From an uncultured Succinatimonas sp. (lineage in GTDB: Bacteria > Pseudomonadota > Gammaproteobacteria > Enterobacterales > Succinivibrionaceae), in assembly GCA_937880335.1 (NCBI GenBank), contig CALFLJ010000231.1, positions 1 to 13,662 of the forward strand: a stretch of DNA of 13,662 bases, read 5' to 3'. Position numbers and translations under genes: made by a program. Shown one piece after another: positions 7,187-13,662 of the stretch. The first letter of the stretch is position 1. The number at the start of each line of letters is the position of its first letter. The notes beneath the pieces are model-generated. The model did not search any database. It saw only the letters and a list, made by a program, of their open reading frames with translations, and had not been told where the DNA came from.

Positions 7187-9406
7187 TTATTTTTTAATTC
7201 CTTCGTTTAAATCTTCTTTAAGGTCATAAAACCTGTCGCAAGCCTTTTTATGGTTAAGCAAGCAAGCTCGTTCATATAAACCTAATGCTCTATCTAGATT
7301 ACGGGGTATGCTATCTCCATACTCATACATTAAGCCTAAAGCAAGGCAACCTGATCCAAAATGCAAATTACACGATTTTTCATATAATTTAAATGCTTTA
7401 GTGTGACTGCGTGCAATTCCTCTTCCCTTATCATATGAAAGAGCTAAATTGTAACAACCAAGACTTTCGCCTAACTTGCATGACTTATCGTACAGAATTA
7501 CTGATGTTTCTGGATTTATAGGAACACCTTGGCCTAAATCATAAATTATTCCAAGACTATTACATCCAAGAGCTGAATTATAATCACAGGATTTTTTAAA
7601 TAATTCACGAGATTTGCTCAGATCATAATTTACGCCTAAACCTCTAAGATATAAGTTACCTAAAAACTGACACCCATCGCCTAATTTAGCGTCGCAATTT
7701 TTCTTGTAAATTGAAAAAGCCTTTCTATAGTCGTTATAGAGAATCTCGTGCATAAGTCCTACATTATTGCAACCAGTCTTATCTCCAAACTCACAAGCCT
7801 TTTTGTAAAAATCAGCAGCTGCTTTATAGTTAACCTTTTCATATAAGCCTTTTCTGTAAATATTGCCAAGGTAATTGCAGGAAGATGCTGACTTTAAACT
7901 ACAAGCCGTTTCAAGATAGCTTTTTGCATTTATAAAATCTTCCTTAGATTTAGAGTTTTTTATAATGATTGAGGCAAGAGCCTCACAACCCTCAGCATAT
8001 TTTGCATCACAGCTTTTTTTGAAAAATTCAGATGCCTTTTTCAATTCTTCTTTTACAAAAATTCCTTTTTCATAAACATGACCTAGCTGATGACAGGATT
8101 TTACATGATCTAAACTGCAGGCTTTCTCTAATAAGGAAATTATCCGAGATGATGGCGTATCAGACTTATATCCAAGATCTAAAAGACTTGCTAAGTTAGC
8201 ACAAGACTCACCTACACCTAATGAGCAACCCTTTTGCAAATACTCATAGGCACCATCAAAATCCATTGTATTAAAAAAAAGTATAGAGCCTAAATTCGAA
8301 CAGCTTAAAGCCTCTCCTAAATTACACCCTTGAAAAAAATAGTACTCTGCCATTGGAATACTAACACTAGTACCATTACCTGATTTATAGAGTTCTCCTA
8401 ATTTGGTACAAGCTTCACCACTTTTAAGATCGCAGGCTATAGTGTAAAAACCCAAAGCTTTATTTATATCGTAATAAGGATTTTCTGAATTTGCATATAT
8501 ATTTGCAAGGTTAAGACAAGCTTCTGTATCGCCTGAAAAATCACAAGCTCCTTGATATAGTGATATACCCTTTTTATAGTCTTGCTCGTGATCAATTATA
8601 AATTTGGCCTCTGTATTACAGGCATGGCTATAACCTAAAGAGCATGACCTTTGTAAAAGTTTACGTGTTTTTTTAGGCGATGCCTCCACACCTAAGCCTG
8701 ACTTATAGCTTAAAGAAAGATAATAGCAAGCTTTGCCTCCCTGAGATTCATTAGCACAGACTTGTTTAAATAAAGCATTAGCTCTGTCATAGTCTTTTTT
8801 TGTTCCTAAACCATTTAAAAAAGTCTTACCTAACTCAAAGCAACTTGAATCCTCACCTAATGTACAGCCTAATTCAAAATGTTTATGAGCCTTATCATAA
8901 TTCTTTAAATTTTCTTCCTCTAAGTAAAGCATTCCTTCTAAATAACAACTATAAGCATCATCAAAAGAACAGGCCTTGTCTAAATACTTTAACGAAGAGT
9001 CTTTACCAGTAGTGCTAAGCTCGTATTTTTCCTCAAAAATATTTTTTCCAATTCGTGCACAAGCACTAACGTCATCTAAATCACATGCATAATCATAATA
9101 TTTAAAAGAATCTTTTAGAGAAACCGGTTGGCCTAAACCTTTTTCAAAAATATCACCTAAATAAAAACAGGCTTTTGCATTTTTTAAGCTGCATCCCTTT
9201 CTACTGTATAAAAGAGCTAAATCATAATTAGGTTTTATCTCTGTAAATTTATCATCCTGATAACCATTAAGATAAAGCTCTCCTACTTTTGTGCAGGCAT
9301 CAGAATCAAGATTAACGCACTTGCTAACTAGAATATTAAGGCTATCTCCGGCAAATGAAGAAAAACTTAGCCCACATAAAAGAGCAAAGATTATAAAAAA
9401 TCTCAT
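7187..9406 (-). CDS. Exported cysteine-paired Sel1-repeat protein, 20 repeats
   Basis: A 739-residue solenoid with a signal peptide (about 1-19, ending SSFA before GD) and about 20 Sel1-like repeats. I count exactly 40 cysteines in the mature protein, all in pairs, mostly with the spacing C-x7-C (for example GCSLKNAKAC, SCKLGESLGC, SCNLHFGSGC). Two repeats deviate: VCANESQGGKAC has x9 and ACDFSGDTEAC has x8, so the loop there is enlarged. This predicts 20 intra-repeat disulphides and a long rigid superhelix. The closest known architecture is the Helicobacter cysteine-rich (Hcp) family, which is secreted and touches the host immune system; a similar role here is only a guess. It is the first gene of a two-gene operon with a half-size paralogue. 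The ribosome site is weak (AAGG about 12 bases upstream of the ATG). Confidence 0.91.
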   Translation of the reverse strand: MRFFIIFALLCGLSFSSFAGDSLNILVSKCVNLDSDACTKVGELYLNGYQDDKFTEIKPNYDLALLYSRKGCSLKNAKACFYLGDIFEKGLGQPVSLKDSFKYYDYACDLDDVSACARIGKNIFEEKYELSTTGKDSSLKYLDKACSFDDAYSCYLEGMLYLEEENLKNYDKAHKHFELGCTLGEDSSCFELGKTFLNGLGTKKDYDRANALFKQVCANESQGGKACYYLSLSYKSGLGVEASPKKTRKLLQRSCSLGYSHACNTEAKFIIDHEQDYKKGISLYQGACDFSGDTEACLNLANIYANSENPYYDINKALGFYTIACDLKSGEACTKLGELYKSGNGTSVSIPMAEYYFFQGCNLGEALSCSNLGSILFFNTMDFDGAYEYLQKGCSLGVGESCANLASLLDLGYKSDTPSSRIISLLEKACSLDHVKSCHQLGHVYEKGIFVKEELKKASEFFKKSCDAKYAEGCEALASIIIKNSKSKEDFINAKSYLETACSLKSASSCNYLGNIYRKGLYEKVNYKAAADFYKKACEFGDKTGCNNVGLMHEILYNDYRKAFSIYKKNCDAKLGDGCQFLGNLYLRGLGVNYDLSKSRELFKKSCDYNSALGCNSLGIIYDLGQGVPINPETSVILYDKSCKLGESLGCYNLALSYDKGRGIARSHTKAFKLYEKSCNLHFGSGCLALGLMYEYGDSIPRNLDRALGLYERACLLNHKKACDRFYDLKEDLNEGIKK

Positions 9407-9503
9407 AAAAAAAGTGGCCTTAGAAAAATAAGATTAGAGGAGAAATTTAATTTTACATATAATGAAAAGCTTTTTTTGATTATGCCCTTTTATAGAACAG
9501 AAT

Positions 9504-9543
9504 ACCTTGACTTAAATTAAACTTTGTTAATTTTAATCAAGGT
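9504..9543. repeat. 40-base A/T-rich inverted repeat between bioB and the Sel1 operon
   Basis: Arms of 17 bases (9504-9520 and 9527-9543) match at 15 of 17 positions around a six-base loop ACTTTG; the outer seven bases ACCTTGA are perfect. No T run follows on the minus strand, so it is not a standard terminator for bioB, though it could slow transcription. It lies about 100 bases before the Sel1 operon start, where an operator could also sit. Confidence 0.6.
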
Positions 9544-9584
9544 AATAAATTTATAAAGAAATTTTATTTAAAGTAGCTACACTG

Positions 9585-10568
9585 TTAATCAATCTGCGAG
9601 AGCTTTCGAGATTTTTCTATAATTGAGCTTCTATCTGAGGCTATAGATAAACCTGCTGTAGTAAGCATATCCCCTGTAATCATGGCATTGATACCATAAT
9701 CGTATAGATCAGCAAAATAATCTTTAATCTTCAAACGACCACCAGCTAAGCGCAATACAGTTTTAGGAAGAATATGTCTAAATAAGGCTATACAAAGTTT
9801 AATGTCTTGTGGACTTAAAGGTTTAGCATTTTCAAGAGGCGTGCCTTTAATGGGATTTAAAATATTAATAGGAGTTGATACGACGCCTATTTCTTGTAAT
9901 TTTAAAGCTATATCTATTCTATCTTCTAAATCCTCTCCCATACCAATAATGCAACCTGAACAAATCTCAAGTCCGGCTTTTTTAGCATTCTCAATACAGC
10001 GTAATTTTTGAGCAAAAGAATGAGTAGTACAAATATTAGGAAAGAACTTTTCAGAAGTTTCAATATTGTTATGAACACGAGTCATGCCATGCTCTTTTAG
10101 CATTAAAAAATCTTCATAACGTAAAAGACCTAATGAACCACAACATTTAATATTAAGTTTAGAACTGATTTCTTTATAGGCTAAAGCTAGATTTTCAAGT
10201 TCAACTTTAGATAAAGTTGCCCCTGCAGTTACAACAGAAAATCTTTGTACTCCCTTATCTTGATTATACTTAGCCTCACTAAATAATGTTTTATTGTCCT
10301 TAAGCGGGGTAGGCTCTATTTCCGTTTTAAAATGACGACTTTGAGCACAAAACTTACAGTCTTCAGTACATCGTCCACACTTGCCATTAGTAATAGCACA
10401 AAGTTCAACCTTGTCATCAAAAAAGGCTTTCGTAATTTTTAAAGCACTTTCTTTTAAATCATCTAAAGGTAAGGTTGAAAGATACATTGCACATTCTTTA
10501 TCTACCTTAAAACCCTCATGGATTATCTTGTAATTTAAAGTTTCAAGATCATATTTGTTTAAGTACAT
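9585..10568 (-). CDS. bioB: Biotin synthase, radical SAM, variant auxiliary-cluster type
   Basis: Inserts sulphur into dethiobiotin to make biotin. The 327-residue protein has the radical SAM motif C67-x3-C71-x2-C74 (CTEDCKFCAQ) for the [4Fe-4S] cluster. Aligned by eye with E. coli BioB, whose [2Fe-2S] ligands are C97, C128, C188 and R260, the C97 site is serine (S111 in QRFSVVTAG). C128 corresponds to C143 in a CC pair, C188 to C203 in CSGC, and R260 to R273 (VLRLAGGR). Additional cysteines are C64, C142 and C206. A BioB class of obligate anaerobes with different coordination and a [4Fe-5S] auxiliary cluster has been described, and this protein fits that idea. No other bio gene or BirA operator is visible. 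It begins 36 bases after cas2 on the same strand; an AAGGA site lies 11 bases before the ATG. Confidence 0.95.
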   Translation of the reverse strand: MYLNKYDLETLNYKIIHEGFKVDKECAMYLSTLPLDDLKESALKITKAFFDDKVELCAITNGKCGRCTEDCKFCAQSRHFKTEIEPTPLKDNKTLFSEAKYNQDKGVQRFSVVTAGATLSKVELENLALAYKEISSKLNIKCCGSLGLLRYEDFLMLKEHGMTRVHNNIETSEKFFPNICTTHSFAQKLRCIENAKKAGLEICSGCIIGMGEDLEDRIDIALKLQEIGVVSTPINILNPIKGTPLENAKPLSPQDIKLCIALFRHILPKTVLRLAGGRLKIKDYFADLYDYGINAMITGDMLTTAGLSIASDRSSIIEKSRKLSQID

Positions 10569-10604
10569 TACAGCAAAAATCCTTTTCCCTAAAAAACTTT
10601 AATA

Positions 10605-10877
10605 TTAGCAAATGATCAAACTTTCTTGCTCATGTTTTGCATATCCCATTCTTATGACTTCACAAGAACAAGATAAATTAAAAATATAAATTGAATCTTC
10701 GTCTGAAAAATTTTTTTCAAATTTTAATTTTATTTGGGTAATTATATTCTTTAAGATATTTGAACTGTTATCTATCTCGTAAACAGAATACTGAATCCTG
10801 TGACCAAATTTAGACAAAAACTTACTAAATTTAGTTCTTAATTTATTATTAGAAATGTCGTAACTTATGATAATCAT
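10605..10877 (-). CDS. cas2: CRISPR-associated protein Cas2 (type V-A locus)
   Basis: A 90-residue small ferredoxin-fold protein. It starts MIIISYDIS with the conserved aspartate D7 after the first beta strand, and continues with GHRIQYSVYEID (25-36), the second family landmark. Cas2 dimers bridge two Cas1 dimers in the spacer-integration complex. The gene lies five bases after cas1 in the order cas12a-cas4-cas1-cas2, which supports the call beyond its weak sequence conservation. It ends ESLIIC with TAA. In most type V-A loci the CRISPR array follows cas2; here bioB follows after 36 bases and no repeat is present. No clear terminator or promoter is seen in the gap. Confidence 0.92.
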   Translation of the reverse strand: MIIISYDISNNKLRTKFSKFLSKFGHRIQYSVYEIDNSSNILKNIITQIKLKFEKNFSDEDSIYIFNLSCSCEVIRMGYAKHEQESLIIC

Positions 10878-10882
10878 ATACT

Positions 10883-11848
10883 TCAGCTTAGAATAAATAC
10901 AGGAAAATCAGAAACATCCTTCTCTTTCATAAAAGAGCGATAATAAGACTGAACATATGTGAATAAATCCTCTTTATATTTGAGTATAGCCTGTAAAAAA
11001 ATCAAAATATATTTTTTACTAGCTTCATAATTTAATTTATATGTATTCCTATCAAAATAAAAATCATCAACTTTAAATTGTTTTAAATTTATTGATTTTT
11101 TTACCTGAACATCAATAATAGGTCTAAATGGCTCCACTAAGTCGCAAACCAAAGACTTTCTCATATAAAACTCTTTATGGAAAATTCCACAATAAACATC
11201 AAAACCGTAAATATTTAATAAGGCATCAATAATATTAAATAAAAGTGTATAGCCAATATCTAAAAGAGAATTGATATAATCTGACTTAATTCTAGGCTTA
11301 CGACCTTTCCACCCTAATGATTCAAAGTGCTGTGTGAAATAAATTTTTGCGGCATTGCCTTCTAAAGCCAATAGGTGCTGAAGATTATCATCTGCCAAGT
11401 CAACTTTCTGACATAAATTATCCAACTTAGATATAGCAATTTTCATTGCATCTGTTTTATTCCTGGTATTTTCCAGAGCTAGCCTCTGATTGATTATTTT
11501 ATTTTTTATAATATGCTTTGCTATTTTCAGATCATTGTATAGATACTGTTTTCTACGAAGTATTACATTTCCCTCAAGCCTTGCTCCAAGCTTGTCGTAA
11601 ACTCTTAATGTGCTTGTAAAAAGTAAAATTGGAAATCCAAATTTATGTGATCTTTGAATAACACCTGAAGTTAAAGTAAAAGAACCAACAATGCAAAGCA
11701 TGAAAATTCTATAACATGTTGTTTGCAGTCTCGTTTTCCCATCTTTTCCCTTAACAACCAAATTTTCATTCAAAAAAGAAATCTTTTCTCCATAAGACAA
11801 AAATACAAAAACAATTTGTTTCTTTAAGAAATCAGGTAATGTCATCAT
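10883..11848 (-). CDS. cas1: CRISPR-associated endonuclease/integrase Cas1 (type V-A locus)
   Basis: The spacer integrase of CRISPR adaptation, 321 residues. The likely metal-binding triad is visible: E163 in LLALEGNAAKIYF, H224 in GIFHKEFYMRKS, and D236 in LVCDLVEPFRP (E239 is the other conserved acid). Between them PRIKSDYINSLLDIGYTLL is the helical signature of the family. The N-terminal beta-rich domain covers about 1-90. The start overlaps the cas4 stop by four bases (ATGA), showing translational coupling; a second ATG follows directly, so the start could be one codon later. The protein appears full length with all catalytic residues intact, so adaptation should be possible if an array exists. 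Confidence 0.96.
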   Translation of the reverse strand: MMTLPDFLKKQIVFVFLSYGEKISFLNENLVVKGKDGKTRLQTTCYRIFMLCIVGSFTLTSGVIQRSHKFGFPILLFTSTLRVYDKLGARLEGNVILRRKQYLYNDLKIAKHIIKNKIINQRLALENTRNKTDAMKIAISKLDNLCQKVDLADDNLQHLLALEGNAAKIYFTQHFESLGWKGRKPRIKSDYINSLLDIGYTLLFNIIDALLNIYGFDVYCGIFHKEFYMRKSLVCDLVEPFRPIIDVQVKKSINLKQFKVDDFYFDRNTYKLNYEASKKYILIFLQAILKYKEDLFTYVQSYYRSFMKEKDVSDFPVFILS

Positions 11849-12402
11849 AACAAAGACCTATCACATGCAGGTTCGTAAATACAATTAAGGCACTTTTTTT
11901 TATTAGTTTGCAAAAAACCATCAAATCTGAAATTTTTTATGTCATAAATTAGTTTTTCAAATTTCTTAAACATAATAGGATCTTCCTCGGGAAGATTTAT
12001 CTTATAAACTTTATTGTCGTCATAACTGTAAAGCCTAATGCGAGAAATTTTATAGCCCATTTCTTTTAAGGAAAAATACTGAGCATATAGCTGAAAAACA
12101 TAACCATCGTATACTTCTTTTATAAATTTTTTTCTTTCTGTCAAAATCCCTTTACTTGCATCAAACAAATCAATTTTTCCAATCAGATTATATTTTTCAC
12201 AATAACAAGGTAATCCCTGTAAAATTTTAGAGTTAGATGTATAAGTGCCAGTATCAACAGTCTTATGAACCTCGTCCCCTAAAATCTGACAAGGACTACA
12301 ATAAGTATCTTTTGCCTGTATCCCGTATAAGTTATGAAAATATATAGATACTGGACAATAGATAAAATCGTTTAATTGTGAAAATAAAATTTCACTATTC
12401 AT
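11845..12402 (-). CDS. cas4: CRISPR-associated exonuclease Cas4 (type V-A locus)
   Basis: A PD-(D/E)xK nuclease with an iron-sulphur cluster that trims prespacers and helps choose PAM-bearing ones for Cas1-Cas2. The 185 residues show C16 in NDFIYCPVSIYFHNLYG, H46, the acid D78 in LIGKIDLFD, the E89-x-K91 pair in LTERKK, and the QLYAQYF motif (104-110). The C-terminal cluster ligands are C171, C174 and C180 (KKCLNCIYEPAC). Four more cysteines (C35, C38, C66, C68) lie in the N-terminal half in CxxC and CxC arrangements, possibly a second metal site. The gene overlaps the end of cas12a by eight bases and the start of cas1 by four, so the four cas genes form one tight operon. AAAGGA lies rather far (14 bases) from the ATG. 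Confidence 0.94.
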   Translation of the reverse strand: MNSEILFSQLNDFIYCPVSIYFHNLYGIQAKDTYCSPCQILGDEVHKTVDTGTYTSNSKILQGLPCYCEKYNLIGKIDLFDASKGILTERKKFIKEVYDGYVFQLYAQYFSLKEMGYKISRIRLYSYDDNKVYKINLPEEDPIMFKKFEKLIYDIKNFRFDGFLQTNKKKCLNCIYEPACDRSLL

Positions 12403-13662
12403 TTAATGCATGTAAGTCCTTTTGCATAAATCTAAACCAATCCTTGTTTGACACTGCAAAACTTACTTTTTTCCCTTTTCCATTCTCTTTAACGTCTAGA
12501 TTATTTCTAAATAGAATAATCAATCCTTTAAGCGCAATATGATAAGCTCCGTTAGCATCTGCATCTTGAGGCAAGTTAGATAAACAATCATTAGAATTAA
12601 AAAACTTCCCTTCCCTATTTTTAACAGGAGAAATTAAATAGTCTTCCGTACTATTTGACTTGCTATTACGCATTTGCAATATAAATTTAAAGATTTCAAA
12701 AAGTCTCTTCCAGAATTTATCCTCAATAGGACTATCTTTAAGTAATTTTTTAAGAAGTTCTTCCCCATTTTCATAATCTATATCATATTTTTCTAATAAT
12801 AATTTTATTTCATAAGTTGGACTGTAATCTAATTGTTCTTGGAAGTTTCCTGTATTATTCTTCCGCCTTACTATTCTTAGACCATAACTATATATATCCC
12901 AACATTTAATCTCTAAATCCACAAAGCTCTTAATACTAGTATTACTAAAATCAACAGAAAATTTAAAAAGATCTTCTTTTATATAACTAAAAGATTTAAT
13001 ACTAGAGAAGAATTTTTTTGCATCCTTGTCATTTTTGACACTATTAAGATTTAAAACATTTGCAAAACCTGTAGTTGGATCTATTTTTGACGTATAGGCT
13101 GCAGGAACATAAAAAATAACACCAGTTTGTAGTCCAAGATCAGAAATATTGTTCAAAGGTGGAGTTAGCTGATAACCATTTAATACTCCCCCAGCCTCTA
13201 AAATATTATTTTTCTTAAATACAAGATAATTAAGCTTTTCAACAAGCATTCGTTCAAATTTTTGGTACACAGATCTTTCTGCGATTTCCCCTCTAACACG
13301 CTTAAAACCTGCATTTAAATTTTCTAAAACCAAAATTGCATTATGCTTAATCATAAGCTTAGCTAGCTGATGAATAACACCTGATAAATAGCCCTCTTTT
13401 AAAGTAGCTATTTTAGAAACAGATTCCCAAGACCGTTTTTCAGCAATACGTTCTTTCTCTCGCAAAACTAACTTATCATGGTAATCAACCTCATAATTCT
13501 CACTATTCGGCTTTTCTTGTCTTAATTTATTAAATGACATAGATTCTATAATTTGACCTTTTTGGTTGATTACTGTTATATAAATAAGGTTTCTTTCTCC
13601 TCTATCGATACCAATAATATTAACGTCTTTATTATTTCTAAGATATGACAATACCTGATTAT
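12395..13662 (-). CDS. cas12a: CRISPR effector nuclease Cas12a (Cpf1), C-terminal third; 5' end beyond the window
   Basis: RNA-guided DNA nuclease that also processes its own crRNA in known members. About 421 residues are visible of an expected 1200-1300; the frame is open to the right edge (NQVLSYLRNN), so the TTG near 13651 is not a start. Counting from the leucine at 13651, RuvC-I is IIGIDRGERNLIYIT with D16, RuvC-II is LVLENLNAGFKR with E110, the Nuc arginine is R328 in LQMRNS, and RuvC-III is DADANGAYHIALKG (from 363). These correspond to the known catalytic residues of Acidaminococcus Cas12a (D908, E993, R1226, D1263). The E110-to-D363 spacing is like Francisella Cas12a, so the Nuc domain is full size. 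The WED/REC lobes, PAM-interacting and crRNA-processing parts are off-window. The visible piece shows no damage and is strikingly A/T-rich compared with aspS or purC. Confidence 0.97.
   Translation of the reverse strand, partial: NQVLSYLRNNKDVNIIGIDRGERNLIYITVINQKGQIIESMSFNKLRQEKPNSENYEVDYHDKLVLREKERIAEKRSWESVSKIATLKEGYLSGVIHQLAKLMIKHNAILVLENLNAGFKRVRGEIAERSVYQKFERMLVEKLNYLVFKKNNILEAGGVLNGYQLTPPLNNISDLGLQTGVIFYVPAAYTSKIDPTTGFANVLNLNSVKNDKDAKKFFSSIKSFSYIKEDLFKFSVDFSNTSIKSFVDLEIKCWDIYSYGLRIVRRKNNTGNFQEQLDYSPTYEIKLLLEKYDIDYENGEELLKKLLKDSPIEDKFWKRLFEIFKFILQMRNSKSNSTEDYLISPVKNREGKFFNSNDCLSNLPQDADANGAYHIALKGLIILFRNNLDVKENGKGKKVSFAVSNKDWFRFMQKDLHALNE

Noticed and set aside
8800..9012. Open frame on the plus strand inside the large Sel1 gene
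   Set aside because: It is antisense to regular cysteine repeats and its sequence is low in information.
9196..9212. TTTCTACTGTATAAAAG, which partly resembles a Cas12a repeat core
   Set aside because: It occurs once, inside the Sel1 coding sequence, and lacks the GTAGA arm needed for the repeat hairpin.
9802..10011. Open frame on the plus strand inside bioB
   Set aside because: It is antisense to conserved BioB motifs, with no ribosome site.

Overview
The window looks like a chromosomal piece of an A/T-rich, motile gammaproteobacterium, most plausibly an anaerobic gut or rumen member of the Succinivibrionaceae. This is inference. It rests on the fmdB-aspS-yebC gene order typical of gammaproteobacteria, a flagellin with a sigma-28-like promoter, a biotin synthase with the cysteine pattern of obligate anaerobes, and a Cas12a system, which is known from Succinivibrio-like bacteria. 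Twelve genes are visible; all but one lie on the minus strand.

Right to left, in the direction of minus-strand transcription, the right edge (10605-13662) is a compact type V-A CRISPR-Cas operon. It holds the last third of cas12a, cut by the window edge, then cas4, cas1 and cas2, joined by overlaps or gaps of a few bases. The RuvC, Nuc, Cas1 and Cas4 active-site residues are all present in the visible parts. No CRISPR array follows cas2. Instead bioB begins 36 bases later, so any array must lie outside the window, beyond cas12a or elsewhere.

bioB (9585-10568) lacks the first cysteine ligand of the classical [2Fe-2S] auxiliary cluster and has extra cysteines next to the remaining ligands. A perfect-ended inverted repeat (9504-9543) separates it from two tandem genes for exported, cysteine-paired Sel1-repeat proteins. 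The first has 20 cysteine pairs and the second has 10 pairs plus one odd cysteine. These resemble the disulphide-stapled Hcp proteins of Helicobacter.

The middle has a lone amino-acid-type solute-binding protein gene on the plus strand (5178-5978, TTG start). It converges on the Sel1 genes at a shared bidirectional terminator and diverges from a flagellin gene (3877-4815) across a 362-base promoter region. The left third is housekeeping: purC with a strong hairpin behind it, then a clear sigma-70 promoter driving fmdB-aspS-yebC (yebC cut by the left edge).

The most interesting parts are the array-less side of the type V-A locus abutting bioB, the variant BioB, the Sel1 cysteine-repeat pair, and the unusual cysteines in the flagellin.
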